A DNA stretch of 9,990 bases, taken from positions 1 through 9,990 of the forward strand of contig JAKORH010000341.1 in the NCBI GenBank assembly GCA_029777935.1, read 5' to 3'. Under the pieces are notes generated by a model, which did no database searches, was not told the origin of the DNA, and was given only the letters and a program-made list of their open reading frames with translations. Made by a program: the position numbers and the translations under genes. The DNA comes from Pseudomonadota bacterium. GTDB lineage: Bacteria > Pseudomonadota > Gammaproteobacteria > Burkholderiales > Burkholderiaceae. Positions 1 through 6,964 of this stretch are shown here, one piece after another (within the stretch, counting starts at the first letter, position 1; each line of letters opens with the position of its first letter).

Positions 1-319
1 GCCGCAGCTGGTCGCCCGGCTCCACCGGCCGCTTGAAGCGAGCGCCGTCGATGCCGGCGAAGTAGTACAGCGAATCCGCGTCGGCCCGCTTGTCGAAAGT
101 GACGAACGACAGCAGCGCGGCGGCCTGCGCCATCGCCTCGATGATCAGCACGCCCGGCATCACCGGGTAGTGCGGAAAGTGGCCGGTGAAGAACGGCTCG
201 TTGATCGTCACGTTCTTCAGCGCCACGATGCGTTTGCCGGCCTCCAGTTCCAGCACGCGGTCGACCAGGATGATCGGGTAGCGGTGCGGCAGGTGGCGCA
301 GGATTTCGTGGATGTCCAT
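1..319 (-). CDS. fabZ: 3-hydroxyacyl-[acyl-carrier-protein] dehydratase FabZ (partial, 3' end beyond window)
   Basis: FabZ removes water from (3R)-hydroxyacyl-ACP to give trans-2-enoyl-ACP in the cytoplasmic type II fatty acid elongation cycle. The first 106 codons are present; family members are about 140-150 residues, so roughly the last quarter lies past position 1. The hot-dog fold dehydratase signature is visible: an N-terminal LPHRYP (residues 10-15), then [11 protein letters not shown] (46-56) followed by IIEAMAQ (59-65). The expected catalytic pair is His47 and Glu61. The ATG start shares one base with the lpxD stop (TGATG), which indicates translational coupling. An AAGGG within the lpxD tail, 9 nt upstream, may act as ribosome binding site. 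FabZ and LpxD compete for the same 3-hydroxyacyl-ACP, so their pairing fits joint control of fatty acid and lipid A flux. The identification is firm. Confidence 0.97.
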   Translation of the reverse strand, partial: MDIHEILRHLPHRYPIILVDRVLELEAGKRIVALKNVTINEPFFTGHFPHYPVMPGVLIIEAMAQAAALLSFVTFDKRADADSLYYFAGIDGARFKRPVEPGDQLR

Positions 320-1398
320 CACGACGAGCCCTTGGTGTCGAGTTGCCGTTCGAGCGCACGCACGCGGTCGCGCAACTCGTCGAGGTGCCGCAGCGCCGCC
401 GCGTTGCGCTCCCAGTCGCGGTGGTTCATCAGCGGGAACACGGCGCTGTAGTGGCCTGGCGCGGTGATGCTGCGCGCCACCAGCGTGCCGCCGCCGATCA
501 CGCAGCCGTCGGCGATCGTCAGGTGACCGGCGATCATCGCCGCGCCGCCGAGCTGGCAATTGCGGCCGATGTTCGCGCTGCCGGCGATACCGACGCACCC
601 GGCGATCACCGTGTGCGCGCCGATACGGCAGTTGTGCGCAACCTGGATCTGGTTGTCGAGCTTGCAGCCGTCCTCGATCACCGTGTCGCCCATCGCGCCG
701 CGGTCGATCGTCGTGTTGGCGCCGATCTCCACGTCGTCGCCGATCACGGCGCGGCCGGTCTGCGGGATCTTGACCCAGCGGCCGTCGAAGGGCGCGAAGC
801 CGAAGCCGTCGGCACCGATCACCGCGCCCGAGTGAACGATGCAGCGGGCGCCGATAACGCAGTGCGCATGTACCTGCACGCCGGCCATGATGCGCGTGTC
901 GGCGCCGATGAGCGCGCCCCGCCCGATGAAGCTGCCGGCCCCGATCTGGGCACGCGCGCCGACCACCGCGTCGGCCTCGATCGTCGCGTGCGGCCCGACA
1001 TGGGCGTCGGCATCGACGCGCGCGCCGTCCGCGACGGTCGCGGCCGGATCGATCCCCGCGCTCGACGGTTCTGCCGGTGCCAGCTCCTGCGTCGCGAAGG
1101 CGAACCACGCGTACGGTGCCGCGCACTCGATCAGCGTCGCGGTCACCGGCGGCTGCGGAAAGATCTGCTCCCGGTCCTGCGGGGAGAGCACGATCGCGCC
1201 GGCGCGCGTCGCGACTGCCGCCGCGCGGTAGCGGCGATTGGCGAGAAAGGCGAGCTGATGCGGTTGCGCGTCTTCGAGCGGCGCGGCACTGTGGATCGCG
1301 CGCGCGCCGTCGCCGAGGATGCGGGCCGCCAGTCTCGACTGCGTGCGACGCTCGATCGCGTCGGCCAGCCGCGCTACGGTCAGGCCCGCGCCGGCCAT
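319..1398 (-). CDS. lpxD: UDP-3-O-(3-hydroxyacyl)glucosamine N-acyltransferase LpxD
   Basis: LpxD transfers a 3-hydroxyacyl chain from ACP to the 2-amino group of UDP-3-O-acylglucosamine, the third step of lipid A synthesis, in the cytoplasm. The product is 359 aa, against 341 in E. coli. An N-terminal uridine-binding domain (about 1-105) is followed by a long left-handed beta-helix of hexapeptide repeats (about 115-310), with repeated [IV]GA-type units. A C-terminal helix (about 320-355) is rich in Arg, Leu and Glu. The catalytic His is expected at His255 in the QVAHN motif, equivalent to E. coli His239, and the second conserved His at 292 in AGH. The ATG lies 2 nt after the skp stop. An AGGT just before it, overlapping the skp end, is a weak Shine-Dalgarno, so coupling to skp is likely. 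Nothing looks broken. Confidence 0.97.
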   Translation of the reverse strand: MAGAGLTVARLADAIERRTQSRLAARILGDGARAIHSAAPLEDAQPHQLAFLANRRYRAAAVATRAGAIVLSPQDREQIFPQPPVTATLIECAAPYAWFAFATQELAPAEPSSAGIDPAATVADGARVDADAHVGPHATIEADAVVGARAQIGAGSFIGRGALIGADTRIMAGVQVHAHCVIGARCIVHSGAVIGADGFGFAPFDGRWVKIPQTGRAVIGDDVEIGANTTIDRGAMGDTVIEDGCKLDNQIQVAHNCRIGAHTVIAGCVGIAGSANIGRNCQLGGAAMIAGHLTIADGCVIGGGTLVARSITAPGHYSAVFPLMNHRDWERNAAALRHLDELRDRVRALERQLDTKGSS

Positions 1399-1400
1399 CG

Positions 1401-1916
1401 CTACCTGGCGTTGTTCAGCGCCTTGAGCACCTTGTCGGTGATGTCGACGCGCGGGCTGAAGAAGACGGCGTCCTGCACGATCAGGTCGTACTTCTCCTGC
1501 TCGGCGATCTGGCGCACGATGCGCTGCGCGCGCTCCAGCAGCGACTGCAGCTCCTCGTTGCGGCGCTGGTTCAGGTCCTCGCGGAATTCGCGCTGGCGGC
1601 GCTGGAAGTCGCGGTCCAGCTCGGTCAGTTCACGCTGGCGCCGCGCGCGCTCGCTCTCGGCCAGCACCGGCGCGTCCTTCTCGAACTTGTCGGCCGCGAC
1701 CTTCAGCTTCGCGCCCATGTCCTGCAGTTCCTTGTCGCGCTTGGAGAACTCCTGCTCGAGCTTCGCGGTCGCGGCCTTGGCGGGCGTCGAATCGCGCAGG
1801 ATGCGCTCGGAATTGACGTACCCGACTCTCAGTTCCTGTGCAGCCAGCGGCGCGGCGGCTCCGGCCAGCAGCGCAATCGCCAGCAGATGAGTCACGCTGC
1901 GGATCATTCGATTCAT
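1401..1916 (-). CDS. skp: Periplasmic OMP chaperone Skp/OmpH
   Basis: Skp is a periplasmic trimeric holdase that keeps unfolded outer-membrane proteins soluble until they reach the BAM complex. The predicted product is 171 aa (E. coli 161). Residues 1-26 form a signal peptide: a basic N-terminus with two Arg, a hydrophobic Leu/Ala core, then PLAA before Gln27. The mature start, [13 protein letters not shown], is typical of the OmpH family. Residues about 45-135 are strongly charged, with heptad-like Glu/Arg/Lys/Leu spacing, matching the long coiled-coil arms. The end ([25 protein letters not shown]) completes the small beta body. The open frame extends upstream to 2156, but the ATG at 1916 is chosen because it is preceded by AGGGG 5 nt away and gives a clean signal peptide. 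A second ATG three codons later is possible. It follows bamA, its functional partner, after a 68-nt gap. Confidence 0.95.
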   Translation of the reverse strand: MNRMIRSVTHLLAIALLAGAAAPLAAQELRVGYVNSERILRDSTPAKAATAKLEQEFSKRDKELQDMGAKLKVAADKFEKDAPVLAESERARRQRELTELDRDFQRRQREFREDLNQRRNEELQSLLERAQRIVRQIAEQEKYDLIVQDAVFFSPRVDITDKVLKALNNAR

Positions 1917-1984
1917 TCGCGCCCCTGATGCGCAAAAGGTGCTGAATTCTGCCATAGCGATCGCCGCGAGCGCGTGCTGCGTGC

Positions 1985-4297
1985 TCAGAAACCGGTGCCG
2001 ATCTGGAACTGGAAGCGCTGCAGGTGATCGGTCGCGCTCTTGCGCACCGGCAGCGCGAAGCTGATCTTCATCGGACCGATCGGCGAGATCCACGCGATGC
2101 CGAGGCCGACCGACGCGCGCAGGTCGCCGAAACGGATCCGCTCGCCCTCGCCCCACACCTGGCCGGCGTCGACGAACGCGAGCGCGCGCAACGTGCGGTC
2201 GGCGCCGGGCAGCGGCGCCAGCGCTTCGATCGAACCGTTGATCCGTCGCGTGCCGCCCAGCGGCTGGCCGTTGGCGTCGCGCGGACCCAGCGTTCCGCCC
2301 TCGAATCCGCGCACGCTGCCGATGCCGCCGCCGTAGAAGTTCTTGAACAGCGGAAACGACTTGCCGCCGTACGCGCCGCCGTAGCCGGCCTCGCCGTTGA
2401 ACGCCAGCGTGAAGCGGCTCGTCAGCGCCAGGAACTGCTGGTACTGGTAGGTGGCGCGGTAGTAGTTCAGATCGAGCACCGGCAGCGACGCCTCGAGGAA
2501 GGCGCGCTGATAACGGCCGCGCGTGGGCACCAGCAGGTTGTCGCGGTTGTCACGCGACCAGCCGACCGTGCCGATCACCGCATCGGGGCTCTTGCCGAAG
2601 CGGTTCACGTAATCGATGTAGCGGAACGGCGAGAAGTCGGTCAGGCTGATGCGCGTGCCTTCGTAACCGAGGCCGAAATACACCGTGTCGAATTCGGTGA
2701 AAGGCACGCCGAAGCGCACCGCCCCGCCGCGCTGAGCGAGGTCGACGCTGCCGAGGTTCAGCCGCGCCAGATCGGAGCGGCGGTCGTACAGCTCGACGGT
2801 GCGGCTGATGCCGTCCAGCGTCACGTACGGATCGACGTGCGTGACGGCGAACGTGCGCGTGGCGCGGCTGGTGTTGACCTCGAACGAAATCGCCTGCCCG
2901 CTGCCGAGCACGTTCTGCTGCGTGTAGGCGGCCTGCAGCACCAGCTTCTCCGTGCTCGAGTAACCGGCGCCCGCCTGCACGCTGCCGGTCGGCCGCTCCT
3001 TCACGTTCAAGTTGACGTCGATCTGGTCGATCGAGCCCGGCACCGCGGGCGTTTCGACCTCGACCTTCTCGAAGTAGCCGAGCCGGTCGATGCGGTCGCG
3101 CGACAGCCGCACCTTCTCGGCGTCGTACCAGGCGCTTTCGAACTGGCGCACTTCGCGCCGGATCACGTCATCGCGCGTGCGCGTATTGCCGGTCACGTTC
3201 ACGCGCCGCACGTACACGCGCCGGCCCGGATCGACGAAGATCGTGAACGCGACCTGGCGCTTGTCGCGGTTGGCTTCCGGCACCGGATTGGCGGTCGCGA
3301 ACGCGTAGCCGAGCTGGCCCAGCCGGTCGGTGATGCGCTTGGAAATCGTGTTCAGCCGTTCGGCGTTGAAGGTGTCGCCCGGCTTGACGTCGATCAGCGC
3401 ACGCAACTCGTTGTCCAGCCCCAGCAGTTCGCCCGCGAGCTTGACCTCCGACACCGTGTAGCGCTCGCCCTCGGACAGGTTCAGCGTCAGGTAGATGTCG
3501 CGCTTGTTCTCGCTGATCGAGACCTGGGTCGACTCGAGGTTGAAGTCGAGGTAGCCGCGGTTCAGATAGAAGCTGCGCAGCGTCTCCAGGTCGCCGGTCA
3601 GCTTCTGGCGGGAATACTGATCGCGCTTGGTGTACCAGGTGAGCCACCCCGGCGTGGACAGCTCCATCTCCGAGCGCAGCTGGCCGTCGGTGAACGTCCT
3701 GTTGCCGGTGAAGCGGATCTCGCGGATGCTGGCCGGCTCGCCCTCGTCGACCGCGATCGTGACGTTGACGCGGTTGCGTTCGACCGGCGTCAGGGTCGTG
3801 GTGACCTTCACGTCGTAGCGGCCGCGGCTCAGATACTGGCGCTTCAGCTCCTGCTCGGCGCGTTCCAGCAGCGAGCGGTCGAGCACGCGCGCCTCGGCCA
3901 GGCCCACGTCGCGCAGCGACTTCTTGACCGTGTCCTTGTCGAACTCCTTGATGCCGTTCAGCTCGACCGCCGCGATCGCCGGCCGCTCCTCGACGATCAC
4001 CACCAGCACGTCGCCCTCGGCCTCGAGCCGCACGTCCTTGAACAGCCCCGTGGCGTACAGCGCGCGGATCGCGGCTTCGCCCTTTTCCGGGTCGTAGCGG
4101 TCGCCTACGCGCAGCGGCAGGTAGCTGAAGACGGTGCCCGCCTCGGTGCGCTGGATGCCTTCGACGCGGATGTCGCGCACCGTGAACTCCTGTGCGGCGG
4201 CGGCTAATCCGAAGACCGAGAGCACCGCGGCGGCGGCGGCACGCAACGGGATCGCGCCGCGACTCGGGCGGCGGTGCAAGCGGGTCGCTTTCTTCAA
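1985..4297 (-). CDS. bamA: Outer membrane protein assembly factor BamA (Omp85)
   Basis: BamA is the essential core of the BAM complex, which folds beta-barrel proteins into the outer membrane. The product is up to 770 aa. Residues 1 to about 35 form a signal peptide with an Arg/Lys-rich start and an Ala/Leu core ending LAAAAQ. Five POTRA domains follow at about 36-105, 107-188, 189-278, 279-360 and 361-436. Residues 437-770 form the 16-strand barrel. It carries the conserved VRGF loop-6 motif (662-665) and ends in Phe770, the usual C-terminal aromatic of outer-membrane barrels. The start codon is not ATG: the frame opens after a stop at 4328-4330, and its first start-like codon is TTG at 4297, with a second TTG at 4279. 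There is no in-frame ATG or GTG before the end of the signal peptide. It begins 13 nt after the rseP stop with only a weak AGAGA as ribosome site, so translation may depend on coupling to rseP. Confidence 0.97.
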   Translation of the reverse strand: MKKATRLHRRPSRGAIPLRAAAAAVLSVFGLAAAAQEFTVRDIRVEGIQRTEAGTVFSYLPLRVGDRYDPEKGEAAIRALYATGLFKDVRLEAEGDVLVVIVEERPAIAAVELNGIKEFDKDTVKKSLRDVGLAEARVLDRSLLERAEQELKRQYLSRGRYDVKVTTTLTPVERNRVNVTIAVDEGEPASIREIRFTGNRTFTDGQLRSEMELSTPGWLTWYTKRDQYSRQKLTGDLETLRSFYLNRGYLDFNLESTQVSISENKRDIYLTLNLSEGERYTVSEVKLAGELLGLDNELRALIDVKPGDTFNAERLNTISKRITDRLGQLGYAFATANPVPEANRDKRQVAFTIFVDPGRRVYVRRVNVTGNTRTRDDVIRREVRQFESAWYDAEKVRLSRDRIDRLGYFEKVEVETPAVPGSIDQIDVNLNVKERPTGSVQAGAGYSSTEKLVLQAAYTQQNVLGSGQAISFEVNTSRATRTFAVTHVDPYVTLDGISRTVELYDRRSDLARLNLGSVDLAQRGGAVRFGVPFTEFDTVYFGLGYEGTRISLTDFSPFRYIDYVNRFGKSPDAVIGTVGWSRDNRDNLLVPTRGRYQRAFLEASLPVLDLNYYRATYQYQQFLALTSRFTLAFNGEAGYGGAYGGKSFPLFKNFYGGGIGSVRGFEGGTLGPRDANGQPLGGTRRINGSIEALAPLPGADRTLRALAFVDAGQVWGEGERIRFGDLRASVGLGIAWISPIGPMKISFALPVRKSATDHLQRFQFQIGTGF

Positions 4298-4310
4298 GAT
4301 CTCTGAGACT

Positions 4311-5654
4311 TCAGAACAGCAGCCGCGTCACATCGTTGTATAGCGCCAGCGCGGTGAGGAGAACGAGCACACCGATCCCTGCGCGGTGGCCCCACTCCAC
4401 GACCCAGTCGGCCGGCGGGCTGCCCTTGAGGACTTCGATCGCATAGTACAGCAAGTGTCCGCCATCGAGCATCGGAATCGGCAGCAGGTTCAGCACGCCG
4501 AGGCTGATCGACACGAGGGCGATGAAATTCAGAAACGCGGCGCCGCCGAGCCGCGCGGTCTGCCCGGCGTAATCGGCGATCGTGATCGGGCCCGACAGGT
4601 TCTTCCACGATGCTTCGCCGGCAACCATCTTCCACAGCATCTGCAACGAGAACGCCGACGTCTCCCACGTGCGGTTCAGCGCCAGCCCCACCGCCTCGAA
4701 CGGACCGTACTGCACCTCGACCATCTCCGGCCGGTCGGAAATCTCGGCGCCGATGCGGCCGATGACCTTGCCGTCCTTGTCGGTCACGCGCGCGGGCGTC
4801 ACCGTCAGCGCGCGCTGCGTGCCGTCGCGCTCGACCAGGAACTCGAGCGGCGCCTCGGGCGCATTGCGCACGCGTTCGATCAGCGCGCGCGCCGACGACA
4901 GCGGCTTGCGGTCGATCTCGAGCACGCGATCGCCGAGCTTCAGCCCCGCCTTCTCGGCCGCGCTGCCCTCGCCGATGCGGCCGAGGCGCGGCGGTCCGCC
5001 GTACAGCGCGAGCCCCGCGCGCGCCAGCGGGTTCGATTCCAGATCGGTGCGCGCCAGTTGCGTCAGGTCGAGCCGCAGTGCGCGCGTGACGCCGCTCGAT
5101 TCGACCGTCACGTCGAGCGTGCTGCGGTCGACCGCTCCGCGCAGCACCTGCCAGTTGACATCGTTCCACGAGCGCACGGCTTCCCCGTCGATCGCGCGCA
5201 CCAGGTCGCCGGCGCGGAAGCCGGCGCGCTCCGCGGGCGTGCCGGCCGCCGGTGCGGCGACCACCGCGCGCGGTTCGTACACGCCGACCACGTTCAGCGA
5301 CCAGTACACGCCGATCGCAAGCAGGAAGTTCGCGGCCGGCCCGGCCAGCACGATCGCCACGCGTCTGGCGATCGACTGCCGGTTGAACGCGCGCGGCAGT
5401 TCGCGCGCGGGAATCGGTCCGAGGTCGGTGTCGCGCTCGTCGAGCATGCGCACGTAGCCGCCGAGTGGAACGGCGGCCAGCACCCATTCCGTCTCTCCGC
5501 GCATTCCGCGCCAGAGCGGCCGGCCGAAGCCGATCGAAAAGCGCAGCACCTTGACGCCGCAGCGGCGCGCGACCCAGAAGTGGCCGAATTCGTGCACGAC
5601 GATCAGCACGCCAAGCGTGAAGACGAAGGCAACGACGGTTGTCAGCAGCGTCAC
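4311..5654 (-). CDS. rseP: Site-2 intramembrane zinc metalloprotease RseP
   Basis: RseP cleaves anti-sigma factor RseA within the inner membrane after the DegS cut, releasing sigma-E, and removes leftover signal peptides. The product is 447 aa (E. coli 450). The first membrane segment (about 5-28) contains the zinc motif HEFGH (His21, Glu22, His25). GGYVRMLDE (65-73) is the conserved membrane-associated loop. A second membrane segment lies at about 98-120, two PDZ domains at about 125-205 and 220-290, and C-terminal membrane segments at about 375-400 and 425-442. The third zinc ligand is expected at Asp397 in the LDG motif. GTG at 5654 is taken as start because a strong AAGGAGGA lies just upstream and the next in-frame Met falls after the catalytic motif. 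The cluster places it next to bamA and skp, whose clients produce the stress signal it transmits. Confidence 0.97.
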   Translation of the reverse strand: MTLLTTVVAFVFTLGVLIVVHEFGHFWVARRCGVKVLRFSIGFGRPLWRGMRGETEWVLAAVPLGGYVRMLDERDTDLGPIPARELPRAFNRQSIARRVAIVLAGPAANFLLAIGVYWSLNVVGVYEPRAVVAAPAAGTPAERAGFRAGDLVRAIDGEAVRSWNDVNWQVLRGAVDRSTLDVTVESSGVTRALRLDLTQLARTDLESNPLARAGLALYGGPPRLGRIGEGSAAEKAGLKLGDRVLEIDRKPLSSARALIERVRNAPEAPLEFLVERDGTQRALTVTPARVTDKDGKVIGRIGAEISDRPEMVEVQYGPFEAVGLALNRTWETSAFSLQMLWKMVAGEASWKNLSGPITIADYAGQTARLGGAAFLNFIALVSISLGVLNLLPIPMLDGGHLLYYAIEVLKGSPPADWVVEWGHRAGIGVLVLLTALALYNDVTRLLF

Positions 5655-5657
5655 GCG

Positions 5658-5666
5658 TCCTCCTTA
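5658..5666 (-). promoter_or_regulatory. Ribosome binding site of rseP that contains the dxr stop codon
   Basis: On the minus strand TAAGGAGGA holds both the dxr stop (TAA, 5666-5664) and the core AGGAGG (5664-5659). The latter is 4 nt from the rseP GTG start. A ribosome finishing dxr therefore sits on the rseP initiation site, which predicts coupled translation. It also fixes the GTG as the rseP start. The overlap is read directly; the coupling is inferred. Confidence 0.8.
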
Positions 5667-6842
5667 GACCTGTGCCGTCGCGGCGCACCGCTGCACGGCT
5701 TCGCGCGCGACTCGCCGCGCCGCGCGATCGATGTCGAGCACGTCGTCGACCGCCGCCGGCGCGCGGCTGTCGGCACGCGCCATCGTGTCTTCGATCACTC
5801 CGGCGATGCGCGTGAACGGCAGGCGCTGCGCCAGAAACGCCTCGACCGCGATCTCGTTGGCCGCATTCAGCACCGCCGCCGCGCTGCCGCCATGGGCGAG
5901 CGCCTGGTAGGCCAGCCCGAGGCAAGGGAAGCGCGTGCGGTCGGGAGCTTCGAAGGTGAGCGCGCCGAGCGCGGCGAAGTCGAGCCGTCCGGAGCCGCTT
6001 TCGACGCGGTCGGGATAGGCCAGCGCGTACGCGATCGGCGTGCGCATGTCGGGCGTGCCGCACTGGGCGATCACCGAGCCGTCGGCGAATTCCACCATCG
6101 AGTGCACCACGCTCTGCGGGTGCACGACGACCTCGATGCGTTCGGGCCCGATGCCGAACAGCCAGCGCGCCTCGATCACTTCGAGCCCCTTGTTCATCAG
6201 GGTCGCCGAATCGACCGAAATCTTGCGCCCCATGACCCAGTTCGGATGGGCGCACGCTTCGTCGGGCGTCACGCGCGACAGGTCGCGCCGCGCGCGGAAC
6301 GGCCCGCCCGACGCGGTCAGGATGAGCCGCCGCACGTCGCGCACGCCGGCCGGCGCGCCGGTCAGGCACTGGTGCAGCGCGCTGTGCTCGCTGTCGAGTG
6401 GCAGCAGTTTGCTTCCGCCGCTAGCCACTGCGTCGATCAGCAGCGCGCCCGCGCACACCAGCGCCTCCTTGTTGGCAAGCAGCACGCGCTTGCCCGCTCG
6501 GGCCGCCGCCAGTGTCGGCAGAAGTCCTGCCGCGCCGACGATCGCCGCGATCACCGTGTCGCAGCGCGCGTCCGCGGCGACTTCCGCCAGCGCTCCCACG
6601 CCGGCGCACGCGCGCGTCGCGAGCCCGCGCGCGTGCAGCGCCCGGCGCAACGAAATTTCCCGCATGCCGTCGGCGATCACCGCCACCTCGGGGCGGAAGC
6701 GTGCGGCAAGATCCGCCAGCGCCTCGACGTTGCTGCCGGCGGTCAATGCGTGCACCGCGAAGCGGTCCGGATGGCGCGCGATGACATCGAGGCTGCTGGC
6801 GCCGATCGATCCGGTGGCGCCGAGGATCGTCACGCGTCTCAC
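5664..6842 (-). CDS. dxr: 1-deoxy-D-xylulose 5-phosphate reductoisomerase Dxr (IspC)
   Basis: Dxr rearranges and reduces DXP to 2-C-methyl-D-erythritol 4-phosphate with NADPH, the first committed step of the MEP isoprenoid pathway. The product is 392 aa (E. coli 398). The NADPH Rossmann motif GATGSIG is at residues 8-14 and the conserved ANKEALV at 123-129. The divalent metal ligands are expected at Asp150 and Glu152 (LLPLDSEHSA) and Glu221 (MNKGLEVIEA). The substrate-binding flexible loop contains HPNWVMGRK (199-207, with His199, Trp202 and Met204). The GTG at 6842 is chosen because it gives the usual N-terminus (MRRVTILGATGSIG) and lies 7 nt after GGAGGG. That start and ribosome site are the end of a 62-nt repeat unit, which is unusual. 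The product feeds the isopentenyl units used by UppS, encoded two genes upstream. Confidence 0.97.
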   Translation of the reverse strand: MRRVTILGATGSIGASSLDVIARHPDRFAVHALTAGSNVEALADLAARFRPEVAVIADGMREISLRRALHARGLATRACAGVGALAEVAADARCDTVIAAIVGAAGLLPTLAAARAGKRVLLANKEALVCAGALLIDAVASGGSKLLPLDSEHSALHQCLTGAPAGVRDVRRLILTASGGPFRARRDLSRVTPDEACAHPNWVMGRKISVDSATLMNKGLEVIEARWLFGIGPERIEVVVHPQSVVHSMVEFADGSVIAQCGTPDMRTPIAYALAYPDRVESGSGRLDFAALGALTFEAPDRTRFPCLGLAYQALAHGGSAAAVLNAANEIAVEAFLAQRLPFTRIAGVIEDTMARADSRAPAAVDDVLDIDRAARRVAREAVQRCAATAQV

Positions 6843-6962
6843 TGGACTACCCTCCGCGCTGCGCGCTGCGGGATGAGCGCTTCGGAGCGGCCGTGCGCGG
6901 TCACTGGACTACCCTCGCGCTGCGCGCTCGGGGATTCGCCCTTGGGGCGGCCCGGCGGGCTC
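6839..6962 (-). repeat. Imperfect tandem repeat, two 62-nt units, at the cdsA-dxr junction
   Basis: The units lie at 6839-6900 and 6901-6962. Their first 16 plus-strand bases are identical (TCACTGGACTACCCTC at 6839 and 6901). The next 13 or so match with one inserted base, and the rest is clearly related with scattered changes and small gaps. On the minus strand each unit runs from a small hairpin, through a GCGC-rich segment, to a purine-rich Shine-Dalgarno, TAGTCCA and GTGA. Together the copies fill almost all of the space between the cdsA stop and the dxr start. No other TGGACTACC was seen in the window. The arrangement suggests a dispersed intergenic repeat that has been duplicated here; the dispersion is inferred. 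Confidence 0.85.
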
Positions 6963-6964
6963 AT
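6839..6964 (-). CDS. 41-codon micro-ORF made from tandem repeat, overlapping cdsA and dxr
   Basis: An open frame of 41 codons begins MSPPGRPKGE and ends QRAARRVVQ. Its ATG overlaps the cdsA stop (ATGA, 6964-6961) and its TGA overlaps the dxr GTG (GTGA, 6842-6839). It would therefore bridge the two genes with continuous translation. It is rich in Arg, Ala, Pro and Ser with no hydrophobic segment, and no domain is recognised. An internal GTG (codon 21, at 6904) has its own GAGGG 7 nt upstream. The frame runs through two copies of the same repeat, so the peptide may have no function of its own and may serve only as a translational bridge. From memory, similar SPPGRPKGE-type strings occur in small or tail-extended hypothetical proteins of Betaproteobacteria, but I cannot verify this here. 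It is not a conserved part of this gene cluster. Confidence 0.4.
   Translation of the reverse strand: MSPPGRPKGESPSAQREGSPVTAHGRSEALIPQRAARRVVQ
6850..6855 (-). promoter_or_regulatory. Ribosome binding site of dxr, located inside the repeat unit
   Basis: The minus strand reads GGAGGG, then a 7-nt spacer TAGTCCA, then the dxr GTG. Spacing and match to the anti-Shine-Dalgarno are near ideal, which decides the dxr start. The equivalent bases of the neighbouring repeat copy (6912-6916) give GAGGG at the same spacing from a GTG at 6904, which opens only the tail of the micro-ORF. Confidence 0.75.

Noticed and set aside
1917..1984. Possible promoter for skp in the 68-nt gap after bamA
   Set aside because: An extended -10-like TGGCAGAAT is present on the minus strand, but no convincing -35 or sigma-E type sequence lies at the right distance. 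The GCGATCGC palindrome at 1957-1964 is too short to call a site.
1917..2156. N-terminal extension of Skp to 251 aa
   Set aside because: It would overlap bamA and bury the signal peptide 80 residues inside. The ATG at 1916 with AGGGG upstream is the natural start.
2024..4207. Plus-strand open frame of 727 codons opposite bamA
   Set aside because: It mirrors the bamA reading frame almost end to end, has low-complexity Arg/Ala/Val/Asp content and no domain; a codon-bias shadow.
4294..6369. Minus-strand open frame of 691 codons across rseP and dxr in another frame
   Set aside because: It is out of frame with both real genes, is extremely Arg-rich and crosses their boundary; a shadow.
6861..6928. 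GCGC-rich segments (GCGCGCAGCGC) as a transcription terminator
   Set aside because: The stems are about 4 bp with 3-nt loops and no T-run follows on the transcribed strand. They are better explained as parts of the repeat unit.
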